Source: Pseudomonas brassicacearum
GTDB lineage: Bacteria; Pseudomonadota; Gammaproteobacteria; Pseudomonadales; Pseudomonadaceae
Assembly (NCBI RefSeq): GCF_003732265.1
Contig: NZ_MOBK01000008.1
Location: forward strand, 1 to 64,000
Direction of reading: 5' to 3'
Length of the DNA: 64,000 nucleotides
The notes under the pieces are model-generated. The model ran no database searches. It had not been told where the DNA came from and saw nothing but the letters and a program-made list of their open reading frames with translations. Each line of letters begins with the position of its first letter. Position 1 is the first letter of the stretch. Below, in pieces: positions 38,709 to 47,650 of this stretch. The position numbers and the translations under genes are program-made.

Positions 38709-38722
38709 GAACATTGATGTTC
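38709..38722. promoter_or_regulatory. Candidate GlpR operator upstream of glpD
   Basis: Perfect palindrome GAACAT-TG-ATGTTC within AATGAACATTGATGTTCG, about 38 bases before glpD. The half ATGTTCG agrees with the E. coli GlpR half-site WATKTTCGWW. Confidence 0.55.
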
Positions 38723-38759
38723 GAATTCAAATACATAAAACAAGCACCGAGGCCTGCCG

Positions 38760-40298
38760 ATGCCCACTTCCACCTTGCCTACGCCCCCTCTCGCTGAGGT
38801 CTACGACATCGCCGTCATCGGTGGCGGGATCAATGGCGTTGGGATTGCAGCGGATGCCGCCGGCCGCGGTCTTTCGGTGTTCCTTTGTGAAAAGGATGAC
38901 CTGGCCAGCCACACGTCCTCGGCCAGCAGCAAGCTGATCCACGGCGGCCTGCGCTACCTCGAACATTACGAATTCCGCCTGGTGCGCGAAGCCCTCGCCG
39001 AGCGCGAAGTGCTGTTGGCCAAGGCGCCGCACATCGTCAAGCAGATGCGCTTCGTGTTGCCGCATCGCCCGCACCTGCGTCCGGCGTGGATGATTCGTGC
39101 CGGCCTGTTCCTGTATGACCACCTCGGCAAACGGGAAAAACTGGCCGGTTCGAAAAGCCTCAAGTTCGGTGCGGACAGCGCGCTGAAAAGCGAAATCACC
39201 AAAGGCTTCGAATACTCCGATTGCTGGGTCGATGACGCGCGCCTCGTTGTGCTGAACGCCATGGCCGCCCGCGAAAAAGGTGCCCACGTTCACACCCAGA
39301 CCCGTTGCGTCAGTGCTCGCCGCACCAAAGGCTTGTGGCACCTGCACCTGGAGCGCGCCGATGGCAGCCTGTTTTCGATCCGCGCCAAGGCCCTGGTGAA
39401 CGCGGCCGGCCCGTGGGTCGCCAAGTTCATTCGTGACGACCTGAAGATGGAATCGCCGTACGGCATTCGCCTGATCCAGGGCAGCCACCTGATCGTGCCG
39501 AAGCTGTACGAAGGCGAACATGCGCACATTCTGCAAAACGAAGATCAGCGCATCGTCTTCACCATTCCGTACCTGAACCACTTCACCCTGATCGGCACCA
39601 CCGACCGTGAATACACCGGCGATCCCGCCAAAGTGGCAATCACCGAAGGCGAAACCGACTACCTGCTGAAAGTGGTCAACGCCCACTTCAAGAAGCAGAT
39701 CAGCCGGGACGACATCCTGCACAGCTATTCAGGCGTTCGCCCGCTGTGCAACGACGAGTCCGACAACCCGTCGGCTGTCACCCGCGACTACACCCTGGCG
39801 CTGTCGGGCACCGGTGAAGAAGCGCCATTGCTGTCGGTGTTCGGTGGCAAGCTGACCACCTACCGCAAACTGGCCGAGTCGGCGCTGGCACAACTGGCCC
39901 CGTATTTCACGCACATCAAGCCAAGCTGGACCGCCAGCGCCACGCTGCCGGGCGGTGAAGACATGACCACCCCGCAAGCCTTGTGCGCCTTGATTCGCGA
40001 CAAGTACGACTGGGTGCCGACCGAAATCGCCCGCCGCTGGGCCACCACTTACGGCAGCCGCACCTGGCGCATGCTCGAAGGCGTACAGAACCTCGGCGAC
40101 ATGGGTGAACACATCGGCGGCGGGCTCTATACCCGTGAAGTCGATTACCTGTGCAGCGATGAGTGGGCGACCACCGCGCATGACATTCTGTGGCGTCGCA
40201 GCAAGCTCGGGCTGTTCACCACCCCGGCAGAACAGCAGAAGCTCGCGGATTACCTGAGCAAGGTTGAACAGAACCGCAGCAAGATCGAAGCGGCCTGA
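38760..40298 (+). CDS. glpD: Aerobic glycerol-3-phosphate dehydrogenase
   Basis: A 512-aa FAD enzyme oxidising glycerol-3-phosphate to DHAP and feeding electrons to quinone at the inner membrane. The dinucleotide-binding motif is IAVIGGGINGVGIA near 17. SSASSKLIHGGLRYLE near 52 and the FAD region FGGKLTTYRKLAE near 360 are typical. Length is normal. The palindrome at 38709 suggests GlpR control. Confidence 0.98.
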   Translation: MPTSTLPTPPLAEVYDIAVIGGGINGVGIAADAAGRGLSVFLCEKDDLASHTSSASSKLIHGGLRYLEHYEFRLVREALAEREVLLAKAPHIVKQMRFVLPHRPHLRPAWMIRAGLFLYDHLGKREKLAGSKSLKFGADSALKSEITKGFEYSDCWVDDARLVVLNAMAAREKGAHVHTQTRCVSARRTKGLWHLHLERADGSLFSIRAKALVNAAGPWVAKFIRDDLKMESPYGIRLIQGSHLIVPKLYEGEHAHILQNEDQRIVFTIPYLNHFTLIGTTDREYTGDPAKVAITEGETDYLLKVVNAHFKKQISRDDILHSYSGVRPLCNDESDNPSAVTRDYTLALSGTGEEAPLLSVFGGKLTTYRKLAESALAQLAPYFTHIKPSWTASATLPGGEDMTTPQALCALIRDKYDWVPTEIARRWATTYGSRTWRMLEGVQNLGDMGEHIGGGLYTREVDYLCSDEWATTAHDILWRRSKLGLFTTPAEQQKLADYLSKVEQNRSKIEAA

Positions 40299-40315
40299 TC
40301 GGCAATCGCTCAAAA

Positions 40316-40352
40316 CCAAGCCCCTGAATCTCACGATTCAGGGGCTTTTTGC
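40316..40352 (+). terminator. Rho-independent terminator of glpD
   Basis: AAGCCCCTGAATC-tcac-GATTCAGGGGCTTTTT starting about 20 bases after the glpD stop. Confidence 0.94.
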
Positions 40353-40376
40353 TTTCTGAAGAACAACATCGATCAA

Positions 40377-40468
40377 ATGTGGGAGCGGGCTTGCTCGCGA
40401 AGGCGTCGTGTCACTCGACAACTGCTTTGACTGATACACCGCTTTCGCAAGCAAGCCCGCTCCCACAA
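40377..40468. repeat. REPIN
   Basis: ATGTGGGAGCGGGCTTGCTC at the left and the inverted unit at the right, which has one change (TTTCGCAAGCAAGCCCGC). It lies between the glpD terminator and the AauR boxes. Confidence 0.92.
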
Positions 40469-40490
40469 TGGATATGTGCTCGGCAGGATA

Positions 40491-40504
40491 TTCGGTTTTC
40501 CGAA
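40491..40504. promoter_or_regulatory. AauR-type box 1
   Basis: TTCGGTTTTCCGAA is an exact fit to the inverted-repeat motif TTCGGNNNNCCGAA that I recall for the AauR regulator of P. putida. It lies 108 bases upstream of the -24 element. Confidence 0.75.
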
Positions 40505-40521
40505 CGCGACCCGTCAGTCGA

Positions 40522-40535
40522 TTCGGTTAACCGGA
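40522..40535. promoter_or_regulatory. AauR-type box 2
   Basis: TTCGGTTAACCGGA has one mismatch to TTCGGNNNNCCGAA. Its centre is 31 bases (about three helical turns) from the centre of box 1, so both can lie on one face of the DNA. Confidence 0.7.
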
Positions 40536-40611
40536 TTATTCCTCGCGAAAAATAACGCCATAAATATTTAATCTCCTTATAAATCAATAAGTTGATCTGT
40601 CACACCTGGCC

Positions 40612-40626
40612 TGGCACGAGTCATGC
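40612..40626 (+). promoter_or_regulatory. Sigma-54 (-24/-12) promoter of gltI
   Basis: TGGCACGAGTCATGC has GG and GC exactly ten bases apart, the RpoN spacing, with the strong TGGCACG half. It lies about 115 bases before gltI and downstream of two AauR boxes. Confidence 0.8.
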
Positions 40627-40740
40627 TCTACACTTCTTCGACGAATGCCTGTTGCGCCTCTCCAGGAACCCACCGGCATTCGAAGCACAAAAGGGCCGAC
40701 GAACTGGCTCCATAAAAAAAACAATGTCGAGGAAAATTTG

Positions 40741-41655
40741 ATGCGCATCGTTCCCCATATCCTGGGCGCAGCCATTGCTGCCGCTCTGATCAGCACTCCG
40801 GTTTTCGCCGCCGAACTCACCGGCACCCTGAAAAAGATCAAAGAGTCCGGTGTCATCACCCTCGGGCATCGTGACGCCTCCATCCCGTTTTCCTACATCG
40901 CGGATGCTTCCGGCAAACCGGTGGGCTACTCCCACGATCTGCAACTGAAAATCGTTGAAGCCATCAAGAAAGACCTGGACATGCCGAACCTCCAGGTCAA
41001 ATACAACCTGGTGACCTCGCAAACCCGTATCCCGCTGGTGCAGAACGGCACCGTGGACGTCGAGTGCGGCTCCACCACCAACAACGTCGAGCGTCAGCAG
41101 CAAGTTGACTTCTCCGTCGGCATCTTCGAGATCGGCACCCGTCTGCTGTCCAAGAAAGATTCGCCGTACAAAGACTTCACCGACCTGAAAGGCAAGAACG
41201 TCGTGACCACCGCGGGCACCACGTCCGAGCGCCTGCTCAAGTCGATGAACGCCGACAAGCAAATGGGCATGAACGTCATCTCCGCCAAAGACCACGGCGA
41301 GTCCTTCCAGATGCTGGAATCGGGCCGCGCTGTTGCCTTCATGATGGACGACGCCCTGCTGGCCGGCGAAGCCGCCAAAGCCAAGAAAGCCGATGACTGG
41401 GCCGTAACCGGCACTCCACAGTCCTACGAAATCTACGGCTGCATGGTCCGCAAGGGCGACGAGCCGTTCAAAAAGGCTGTGGATGACGCCATCGTCGCCA
41501 CCTACAAGTCGGGCGAGATCAACAAGATCTACGAAAAATGGTTCATGCAGCCAATCCCGCCAAAAGGCCTGAACCTGAACTTCCCGATGAGCGACGAGCT
41601 CAAGAAATTGATCGCCAGCCCGACCGATAAAGCGGCTGACGACAAGAAGTCCTGA
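40741..41655 (+). CDS. gltI: Glutamate/aspartate ABC transporter substrate-binding protein
   Basis: A 304-aa periplasmic binding protein. The signal peptide is MRIVPHILGAAIAAALISTPVFA, then AELTGTLKKIKESGVITLGHRD. Family stretches: VECGSTTNNVERQQQVDFSV near 105, TTAGTTSERLLK near 165, and MMDDALLAGEAAKAK near 205. It captures glutamate, aspartate or related acidic amino acids. The ATG at 40741 has GAGGAAA upstream and opens the signal peptide; the frame upstream is promoter. First gene of gltIJKL. Confidence 0.95.
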   Translation: MRIVPHILGAAIAAALISTPVFAAELTGTLKKIKESGVITLGHRDASIPFSYIADASGKPVGYSHDLQLKIVEAIKKDLDMPNLQVKYNLVTSQTRIPLVQNGTVDVECGSTTNNVERQQQVDFSVGIFEIGTRLLSKKDSPYKDFTDLKGKNVVTTAGTTSERLLKSMNADKQMGMNVISAKDHGESFQMLESGRAVAFMMDDALLAGEAAKAKKADDWAVTGTPQSYEIYGCMVRKGDEPFKKAVDDAIVATYKSGEINKIYEKWFMQPIPPKGLNLNFPMSDELKKLIASPTDKAADDKKS

Positions 41656-41673
41656 TTTTCTGACTACCCTTAT

Positions 41674-41788
41674 CTCCTGAGAGGGCCGCTGCCCTCCCAG
41701 GAGTTTGTCACTCCCTGCTGGCATTTTTGGAAACACTCGAACCGGTGGCTGTCGAGCCGCTCGTGTGTGCCTGATCTTTACGATCAGG
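41674..41788 (+). terminator. Two intercistronic hairpins between gltI and gltJ
   Basis: Hairpin 1 pairs CTCCTG (41674-41679) with CAGGAG (41698-41703) and GAGGG with CCCTC inside. Hairpin 2 pairs CCTGATC (41770-41776) with GATCAGG (41782-41788). Neither has a long T-run. They may protect the gltI mRNA 3' end or weaken read-through so that more binding protein than permease is made. Confidence 0.55.
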
Positions 41789-41849
41789 GCGGGAACGGAG
41801 CTTCCCCAGGCGGGCACTTGTACATCGATCGATCTGAGGGGAGACCCTA

Positions 41850-42596
41850 ATGAATTACAACTGGGACTGGGGCGTGTTCTTCAAGTCCACCGGCGTTGGC
41901 AGCGAGACCTATCTCGACTGGTACATCACCGGCCTGGGCTGGACCATTGCCATCGCCATCGTGGCCTGGATCATTGCCCTGACACTGGGCTCGATTCTGG
42001 GCGTCATGCGCACCGTGCCGAATCGCATCGTATCGGGCATCGCGACCTGCTACGTCGAACTTTTCCGTAACGTGCCGCTGCTGGTTCAGCTGTTCATCTG
42101 GTACTTCCTGGTGCCCGATCTGCTGCCGCAAAACCTGCAGGACTGGTACAAACAGGACCTCAACCCGACCACTTCGGCTTTCCTCAGCGTCGTCGTCTGC
42201 CTGGGCCTGTTCACCACCGCTCGCGTTTGCGAACAAGTGCGCACCGGTATCCAGGCCCTGCCCAAAGGTCAGGAAGCTGCGGCCCGCGCCATGGGCTTCA
42301 AGCTGCCGCAGATCTACTGGAACGTGCTGCTGCCCCAGGCCTACCGGATCATCATTCCGCCGCTCACCTCGGAATTCCTCAACGTGTTCAAGAACACGTC
42401 CGTGGCCTCGCTGATCGGCTTGATGGAGTTGCTCGCGCAAACCAAACAGACCGCCGAGTTCTCTGCCAACCTGTTCGAGGCGTTCACCCTGGCGACCCTG
42501 ATCTACTTCACCCTGAACATGAGCCTGATGCTGCTGATGCGTCTGGTCGAGAAGAAAGTCGCCGTACCGGGCCTGATCTCCGTAGGGGGTAAATGA
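41850..42596 (+). CDS. gltJ: Glutamate/aspartate ABC transporter permease GltJ
   Basis: A 248-aa inner-membrane permease of the polar-amino-acid type (HisM/GltJ). About five TM helices. The EAA loop EAAARAMGFKLPQIYWNVLLPQA is near 145-167, followed by VASLIGLMELLAQT. GGGGAG precedes the ATG. It pairs with GltK. The stop overlaps gltK. Confidence 0.95.
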   Translation: MNYNWDWGVFFKSTGVGSETYLDWYITGLGWTIAIAIVAWIIALTLGSILGVMRTVPNRIVSGIATCYVELFRNVPLLVQLFIWYFLVPDLLPQNLQDWYKQDLNPTTSAFLSVVVCLGLFTTARVCEQVRTGIQALPKGQEAAARAMGFKLPQIYWNVLLPQAYRIIIPPLTSEFLNVFKNTSVASLIGLMELLAQTKQTAEFSANLFEAFTLATLIYFTLNMSLMLLMRLVEKKVAVPGLISVGGK

Positions 42597-43267
42597 TGGA
42601 ATTCGACTTCTCGGGCATCATCCCGTCCTTGCCGGGCTTGTGGAACGGCATGGTCATGACCCTGCAACTGATGGCGCTGGGCGTGATCGGCGGGATCATC
42701 CTCGGCACCATCCTGGCGCTGTGCCGTCTGTCCCACAGCAAACTGCTGTCGAACCTGGCCGGCGCGTACGTTAACTACTTCCGCTCGATCCCGCTGCTGC
42801 TGGTGATCACCTGGTTCTACCTGGCGGTGCCGTTCGTGCTGCGCTGGATCACCGGCGAAGACACCCCGATCGGCGCGTTCGCTTCGTGCATCGTGGCCTT
42901 CATGATGTTTGAAGCGGCGTACTTCTGCGAAATCGTCCGGGCCGGTGTGCAGTCGATTCCCAAAGGCCAGATGGGCGCAGCCCAGGCACTGGGCATGACG
43001 TACGGCCAGATGATGCGTCTGATCATCCTGCCGCAAGCGTTCCGCAAGATGACCCCGCTGTTGCTGCAACAGAGCATCATCCTGTTCCAGGACACCTCGC
43101 TGGTCTACGCGGTCGGCCTGGTGGATTTCCTCAACGCCTCGCGTGCCAGCGGCGACATCATTGGTCGCTCCAATGAGTTCCTGGTCTTCGCAGGTCTCGT
43201 GTACTTCACAATCAGCTTTGCCGCCTCGCTGCTGGTCAAGCGTCTGCAAAAAAGGTTTGCCGTATGA
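42596..43267 (+). CDS. gltK: Glutamate/aspartate ABC transporter permease GltK
   Basis: A 223-aa permease with five TM helices. The EAA loop is GAAQALGMTYGQMMRLIILPQAFR near 130-155. Two adjacent ATGs occur (42593 and 42596). The second has better spacing from GGGGG; the first would overlap the gltJ stop as ATGA. Forms the channel with GltJ. It overlaps gltL by four bases. Confidence 0.94.
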   Translation: MEFDFSGIIPSLPGLWNGMVMTLQLMALGVIGGIILGTILALCRLSHSKLLSNLAGAYVNYFRSIPLLLVITWFYLAVPFVLRWITGEDTPIGAFASCIVAFMMFEAAYFCEIVRAGVQSIPKGQMGAAQALGMTYGQMMRLIILPQAFRKMTPLLLQQSIILFQDTSLVYAVGLVDFLNASRASGDIIGRSNEFLVFAGLVYFTISFAASLLVKRLQKRFAV

Positions 43268-43998
43268 TCTCTATCAAGAACATCAACAAGTGGTATGGCG
43301 ACTTCCAGGTACTGACTGATTGCAGCACCGAGGTCAAAAAAGGCGAAGTGATCGTGGTGTGCGGGCCGTCCGGTTCCGGCAAATCCACGCTGATCAAATG
43401 CGTCAACGCCCTGGAACCGTTCCAGAAAGGCGACATCGTGGTCGATGGCACGTCCATCGCCGACCCGAAGACCAACCTGCCGAAACTGCGTTCGCGCGTG
43501 GGCATGGTGTTCCAGCATTTCGAACTGTTCCCGCACCTGACCATCACCGAAAACCTGACCATCGCGCAGATCAAGGTGTTGGGCCGCAGCAAGGAAGAAG
43601 CCACCAAGAAAGGCCTGCAACTGCTTGAGCGCGTCGGGCTGTCGGCCCATGCGCACAAGCATCCGGGCCAGCTGTCCGGTGGTCAGCAACAGCGTGTGGC
43701 GATTGCCCGTGCGCTGGCGATGGACCCGATCGTCATGCTGTTCGACGAACCGACCTCGGCGCTCGACCCGGAAATGGTCAACGAAGTGCTCGACGTCATG
43801 GTGCAACTGGCCCACGAAGGCATGACCATGATGTGCGTGACCCACGAAATGGGCTTCGCCCGTAAAGTGGCGGACCGGGTGATCTTCATGGACGCGGGCA
43901 AAATCATCGAGGACTGCCAGAAAGAAGAGTTCTTCGGCGACATCAGCCACCGTGCCGAGCGGACACAGCACTTCCTCAACAAGATTTTGCAGCACTAA
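43264..43998 (+). CDS. gltL: Glutamate/aspartate ABC transporter ATPase GltL
   Basis: A 244-aa ATPase. Walker A GPSGSGKSTLIKC near 35, Q-loop VFQHFELFPH near 83, signature LSGGQQQR near 138, Walker B VMLFDEPTSALDPEM near 155, and H-loop VTHEMGFA near 193. Typical of polar amino acid importers. The start is coupled to the gltK stop. Last transporter gene; the regulator pair follows after a 70-base gap holding a REP fragment. Confidence 0.96.
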   Translation: MISIKNINKWYGDFQVLTDCSTEVKKGEVIVVCGPSGSGKSTLIKCVNALEPFQKGDIVVDGTSIADPKTNLPKLRSRVGMVFQHFELFPHLTITENLTIAQIKVLGRSKEEATKKGLQLLERVGLSAHAHKHPGQLSGGQQQRVAIARALAMDPIVMLFDEPTSALDPEMVNEVLDVMVQLAHEGMTMMCVTHEMGFARKVADRVIFMDAGKIIEDCQKEEFFGDISHRAERTQHFLNKILQH

Positions 43999-44069
43999 GC
44001 AACACCGCTCCCACACTGGTCCAGTGGTGGCTTATAGATTTGTGTTGTGGTTGACCCAAGGCATCTGTG

Positions 44070-45971
44070 ATGAAATGCGACCCCTCTCTCCATCGCGCAG
44101 CGCTGCCATCACTTGCCGTGAAACCCCGTCTGATTCGCCATTTGTTCCTGCCACCGCTGATCGTCGCCCTGATGATCGGACTGGGTTATGCCGGCTTCTG
44201 GATCAGTGAACACTACGGTATTCGCAGCCTCAGCGAGAATGGCCAGCGTCAGCTCGAACTGCACGCCCGCGCCGTCGAGAGCGAGATCAGCAAGTACACC
44301 TACCTCCCCAGCCTGCTGGAACTCGAATCCAGTGTGTCGAAACTGCTGGACGACCCATCGCCGGAACACCGGCAAACGGTCAATGATTACCTTGAAGGCC
44401 TGAACCGGCGCAGCCGCAGTCGGGCTATCTATGTGATGGACACCACCGGTCGCGTCATGGCCACCAGCAACTGGCGCGATGTCGACAGTTACCTCGGTGA
44501 AGACCTGTCCTTCCGCGCCTATTTCCAGAACGCCATTCGTGGCCAGCCGGGTCGTTTCTACGGCATCGGCAGCACCAACGGCGAACCCGGTTATTACCTG
44601 GCCCACGGCCTGGAAGAGCACGGCAAGATCATCGGCGTCGCGGTGGTCAAAGTGCGCCTCGAAGCCATGGAAGAACGCTGGCAACGGGCGCGCCTCGAAG
44701 CGTTCGTCAGCGATGAAAACGGCATCATCATCCTCTCCAGCGATCCGGCGCGACGCCTGAAGTCAGTCGTGCCGTTGAGCGATGAAACCAAAGAAAAACT
44801 CGCCCGCAGCCTCCAGTACTACTGGTTCCCGCTGAACGAACTGCAACCGCTGGCCCGTGAAACCCTGGCCGAGGGTGTGGAGAAACTGACCTTCCCCGCC
44901 AACAGCGAAGTGGAATCCGACGAAGAGGACATCAGCTACCTGGCCCAGACCCGGCCCCTGAGCGACACGCCGTGGAATTTCACCCTGCTCACGCCGCTTC
45001 AGGATTTGCGTCGAGAGGCGATCAACCAAGGGATTCTGGTGGCGGTGGCCTTCGCTCTGGTGGCGTTCCTGCTGATTGCCTGGAACGAGCGGCGCAAGGT
45101 CATCGCCACCCGCCTCGCCGCCCGGGAAGCCTTGCAAGAAGCCAACAATCAACTGGAGCGTCGGATTACCGAACGCACCACCGACCTGCGCGCCAGCAAC
45201 GAACGGCTCAAGGGTCAGATCCGCGAACGCCGGCTGGCTGAAGAGACGCTGCGCCGTGCCCAGGATGAACTGGTGCAGGCCGGCAAACTCGCGGCCATCG
45301 GCCAGATGTCGACCAGCATTGCCCATGAATTGAACCAGCCACTGGCGGCGCTGCGCACCTTGTCCGGCAACACCGTGCGCTTTCTGGAACGCGGTCAGCT
45401 GGATGTCGCCAGCACCAACCTCAAGACCATTAATGAACTGATCGACCGCATGGGCCGGATCACTGCCAGCCTGCGCTCCTTCGCCCGTCGTGGCGACGAC
45501 AAAGGCCAGGCCTGCCTCGGCAAAGCCGTGGACGCGGCCCTGCAACTGCTCGGCGGTCGGGTGGAAAGTGTTCATCTGCAATTGCATCGCGAGTTCGCCG
45601 ATGTGCAGGTGCAGATCGACCAGACCCGCCTCGAACAGATTCTGGTCAACCTGATCGGCAATGCCCTCGACGCCATGCAGGCCCAGCCGTTGCCGGAACT
45701 GTGGCTGGAAGGCGACGAATTTGACGGCAAATATCGCCTGCGCGTGCGCGACAACGGCCACGGCATTGACGCCGAAGCGCGCAAGCATCTGTTCGAACCG
45801 TTCTTCACCACCAAACCCGGCGAACAGGGGCTGGGCCTCGGCCTGACCCTGTCCGCCAGCCTGGCCGCCGCCACGGGCGGACATTTGGGTGTCGAACACC
45901 CGGCCAGCGGTGGTACCACCTTCGTCCTCAGTTTACCGTTGGTAAGCCCCACTCTCGCCGAGCCAATATGA
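44070..45971 (+). CDS. aauS: Sensor histidine kinase AauS (DctB-like)
   Basis: A 633-aa kinase. TM1 about 23-45, periplasmic double-Cache/PAS-like sensor about 46-315 (RAIYVMDTTGRVMATSNW), and TM2 about 319-337. A coiled coil (345-400) precedes the DHp domain with SIAHELNQPLAALR (His419) and the HATPase with DNGHGI and GLGLGLTLS. It resembles DctB and the kinase that senses acidic amino acids in P. putida. The ATG at 44070 has AAGG upstream. It overlaps aauR as ATGA. It most likely controls gltIJKL. Confidence 0.9.
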   Translation: MKCDPSLHRAALPSLAVKPRLIRHLFLPPLIVALMIGLGYAGFWISEHYGIRSLSENGQRQLELHARAVESEISKYTYLPSLLELESSVSKLLDDPSPEHRQTVNDYLEGLNRRSRSRAIYVMDTTGRVMATSNWRDVDSYLGEDLSFRAYFQNAIRGQPGRFYGIGSTNGEPGYYLAHGLEEHGKIIGVAVVKVRLEAMEERWQRARLEAFVSDENGIIILSSDPARRLKSVVPLSDETKEKLARSLQYYWFPLNELQPLARETLAEGVEKLTFPANSEVESDEEDISYLAQTRPLSDTPWNFTLLTPLQDLRREAINQGILVAVAFALVAFLLIAWNERRKVIATRLAAREALQEANNQLERRITERTTDLRASNERLKGQIRERRLAEETLRRAQDELVQAGKLAAIGQMSTSIAHELNQPLAALRTLSGNTVRFLERGQLDVASTNLKTINELIDRMGRITASLRSFARRGDDKGQACLGKAVDAALQLLGGRVESVHLQLHREFADVQVQIDQTRLEQILVNLIGNALDAMQAQPLPELWLEGDEFDGKYRLRVRDNGHGIDAEARKHLFEPFFTTKPGEQGLGLGLTLSASLAAATGGHLGVEHPASGGTTFVLSLPLVSPTLAEPI

Positions 45972-47296
45972 ACAACGACCTTAGTGTGCTGATCGTCGAA
46001 GACGACCCTCATGTGCTGCTCGGCTGCCAACAGGCGCTGACCCTGGAAGACATTCCCTGCGTCGGCGTCGGCAGTGCCGAAGAAGCGCTGGAACGGGTCG
46101 GCGACAACTTCGCCGGCATCGTCATCAGCGACATTCGCCTGCCCGGCATCGATGGCCTGGAACTGCTGAACCGGCTCAAGGCCCGTGATCGCAGCCTGCC
46201 GGTGGTACTGATTACCGGTCACGGCGACATCTCCATGGCGGTCGGCGCGATGCAAAAAGGCGCCTATGACTTCATGGAGAAACCCTTCTCCCCGGAACGC
46301 CTGGTGGACGTTGCACGCCGTGCGCTGGAACAACGCAGCCTCGCCCGCGAAGTCTCTTCGTTGCGCCGGCAACTGGCGGAACGCGACTCGCTGGAAGGCC
46401 GGATCATCGGCCGTTCGCCGGCCATGCAGAACTTGCGCGAGTTGATTGCCAACGTTGCCGATACCTCGGCCAACGTATTGATCGAAGGCGAGACCGGCAC
46501 CGGTAAAGAACTGGTCGCGCGTTGCCTGCATGACTTCAGTCGCCGTCACACCAAACAATTCGTCGCGCTGAACTGCGGCGGCTTGCCGGAGAACCTGTTC
46601 GAAAGCGAAATCTTCGGTCACGAGGCCAACGCGTTCACCGGCGCCGGCAAGCGGCGAATCGGCAAGATCGAACACGCCGACGGCGGCACGCTGTTCCTCG
46701 ACGAAGTCGAAAGCATGCCCCTGCCGCTGCAAATCAAATTGTTGCGGGTGTTGCAGGAACGCACCCTCGAACGCCTCGGCTCGAACCAGAGCGTGGCGGT
46801 GGATTGCCGAGTGATCGCGGCCACCAAATCCGACCTCGCCGAAACCAGCAAGGCCGGCGAATTCCGCAGCGACCTGTATTACCGCTTGAACGTGGTGACC
46901 CTGGAACTGCCACCGTTGCGCGAACGTCGCGAGGACATCCTGCAATTGTTCGAGCACTTTTTGCAGCAATCGTCACTGCGCTTTGACCGCGCCGTGCCGG
47001 AGCTGGACAACCAGACCCTGTCGAACCTGATGAGCCACGACTGGCCGGGTAACGTGCGGGAATTGCGCAACGTCGCCGAACGCTTTGCCCTCGGTTTGCC
47101 GGCCTTCAAGAAAACCGGCGCCAGTGGCAGCAATCAGGGCCTGGCGTTCGCCGAAGCGGTGGAAGCCTTCGAACGCACCTTGCTCGGCGACGCCTTGCAA
47201 CGCAGCGGCGGCAACTTGACCCAGGCCAGCCTGGAACTGGGCATGGCCAAGACCACGCTGTTCGACAAAGTCAAAAAGTACGGGCTGAGCCACTGA
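45968..47296 (+). CDS. aauR: Sigma-54-dependent response regulator AauR
   Basis: A 442-aa NtrC-family regulator. The receiver has the acidic pair EDD near 11-13 and Asp55. The AAA+ domain has Walker A GETGTGKE near 174. The sigma-54-contact loop reads NAFTGA (221-226) instead of the usual GAFTGA. Walker B is GTLFLDEVES, and a C-terminal Fis-type helix-turn-helix (LTQASLELGMAKTTLFDKVKKYG) follows. Two TTCGG-N4-CCGAA boxes and a -24/-12 promoter before gltI fit its role. The shared TGATG links it to glpM. Confidence 0.92.
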   Translation: MNNDLSVLIVEDDPHVLLGCQQALTLEDIPCVGVGSAEEALERVGDNFAGIVISDIRLPGIDGLELLNRLKARDRSLPVVLITGHGDISMAVGAMQKGAYDFMEKPFSPERLVDVARRALEQRSLAREVSSLRRQLAERDSLEGRIIGRSPAMQNLRELIANVADTSANVLIEGETGTGKELVARCLHDFSRRHTKQFVALNCGGLPENLFESEIFGHEANAFTGAGKRRIGKIEHADGGTLFLDEVESMPLPLQIKLLRVLQERTLERLGSNQSVAVDCRVIAATKSDLAETSKAGEFRSDLYYRLNVVTLELPPLRERREDILQLFEHFLQQSSLRFDRAVPELDNQTLSNLMSHDWPGNVRELRNVAERFALGLPAFKKTGASGSNQGLAFAEAVEAFERTLLGDALQRSGGNLTQASLELGMAKTTLFDKVKKYGLSH

Positions 47297-47634
47297 TGGA
47301 TCTGATGCTGAAAGCGGCGCTGGGCGCGGCGGTGGTGCTGATTCTGGCGGCACTGGCCAAGACCAAGAATTACTACATCGCCGGGCTGGTACCGTTGTTT
47401 CCGACCTTTGCGCTGATTGCGCATTTCATCGTCGGCAAAGGACGCTCGGTGGAGGATTTGAAGACCACCATCGTGTTTGGCATGTGGTCGATCATTCCGT
47501 ACTTCGTTTACCTGGCGACGTTGTACGTGATGGTGGACCGGATGCGGTTGGAGGCTTCGTTGGCCGTGGCGGCCGTGGGTTGGCTGATCGCGGCGACAGT
47601 CCTCGTCTCGGTCTGGGTTCGCCTCCACTCCTGA
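47296..47634 (+). CDS. glpM: GlpM family membrane protein
   Basis: A 112-aa protein with about four TM helices (AALGAAVVLILAAL, YYIAGLVPLFPTFALIAHFIVG, FGMWSIIPYFVYLATLYVM, LAVAAVGWLIAATVLVSVW). It matches GlpM, a small inner-membrane protein described in P. aeruginosa next to glpD and linked to alginate production. Its ATG shares a base with the aauR TGA, so it is co-transcribed with aauSR here, 7 kb from glpD. Exact biochemical role unknown. Confidence 0.88.
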   Translation: MDLMLKAALGAAVVLILAALAKTKNYYIAGLVPLFPTFALIAHFIVGKGRSVEDLKTTIVFGMWSIIPYFVYLATLYVMVDRMRLEASLAVAAVGWLIAATVLVSVWVRLHS

Positions 47635-47650
47635 CACCCCACAATTCCCT

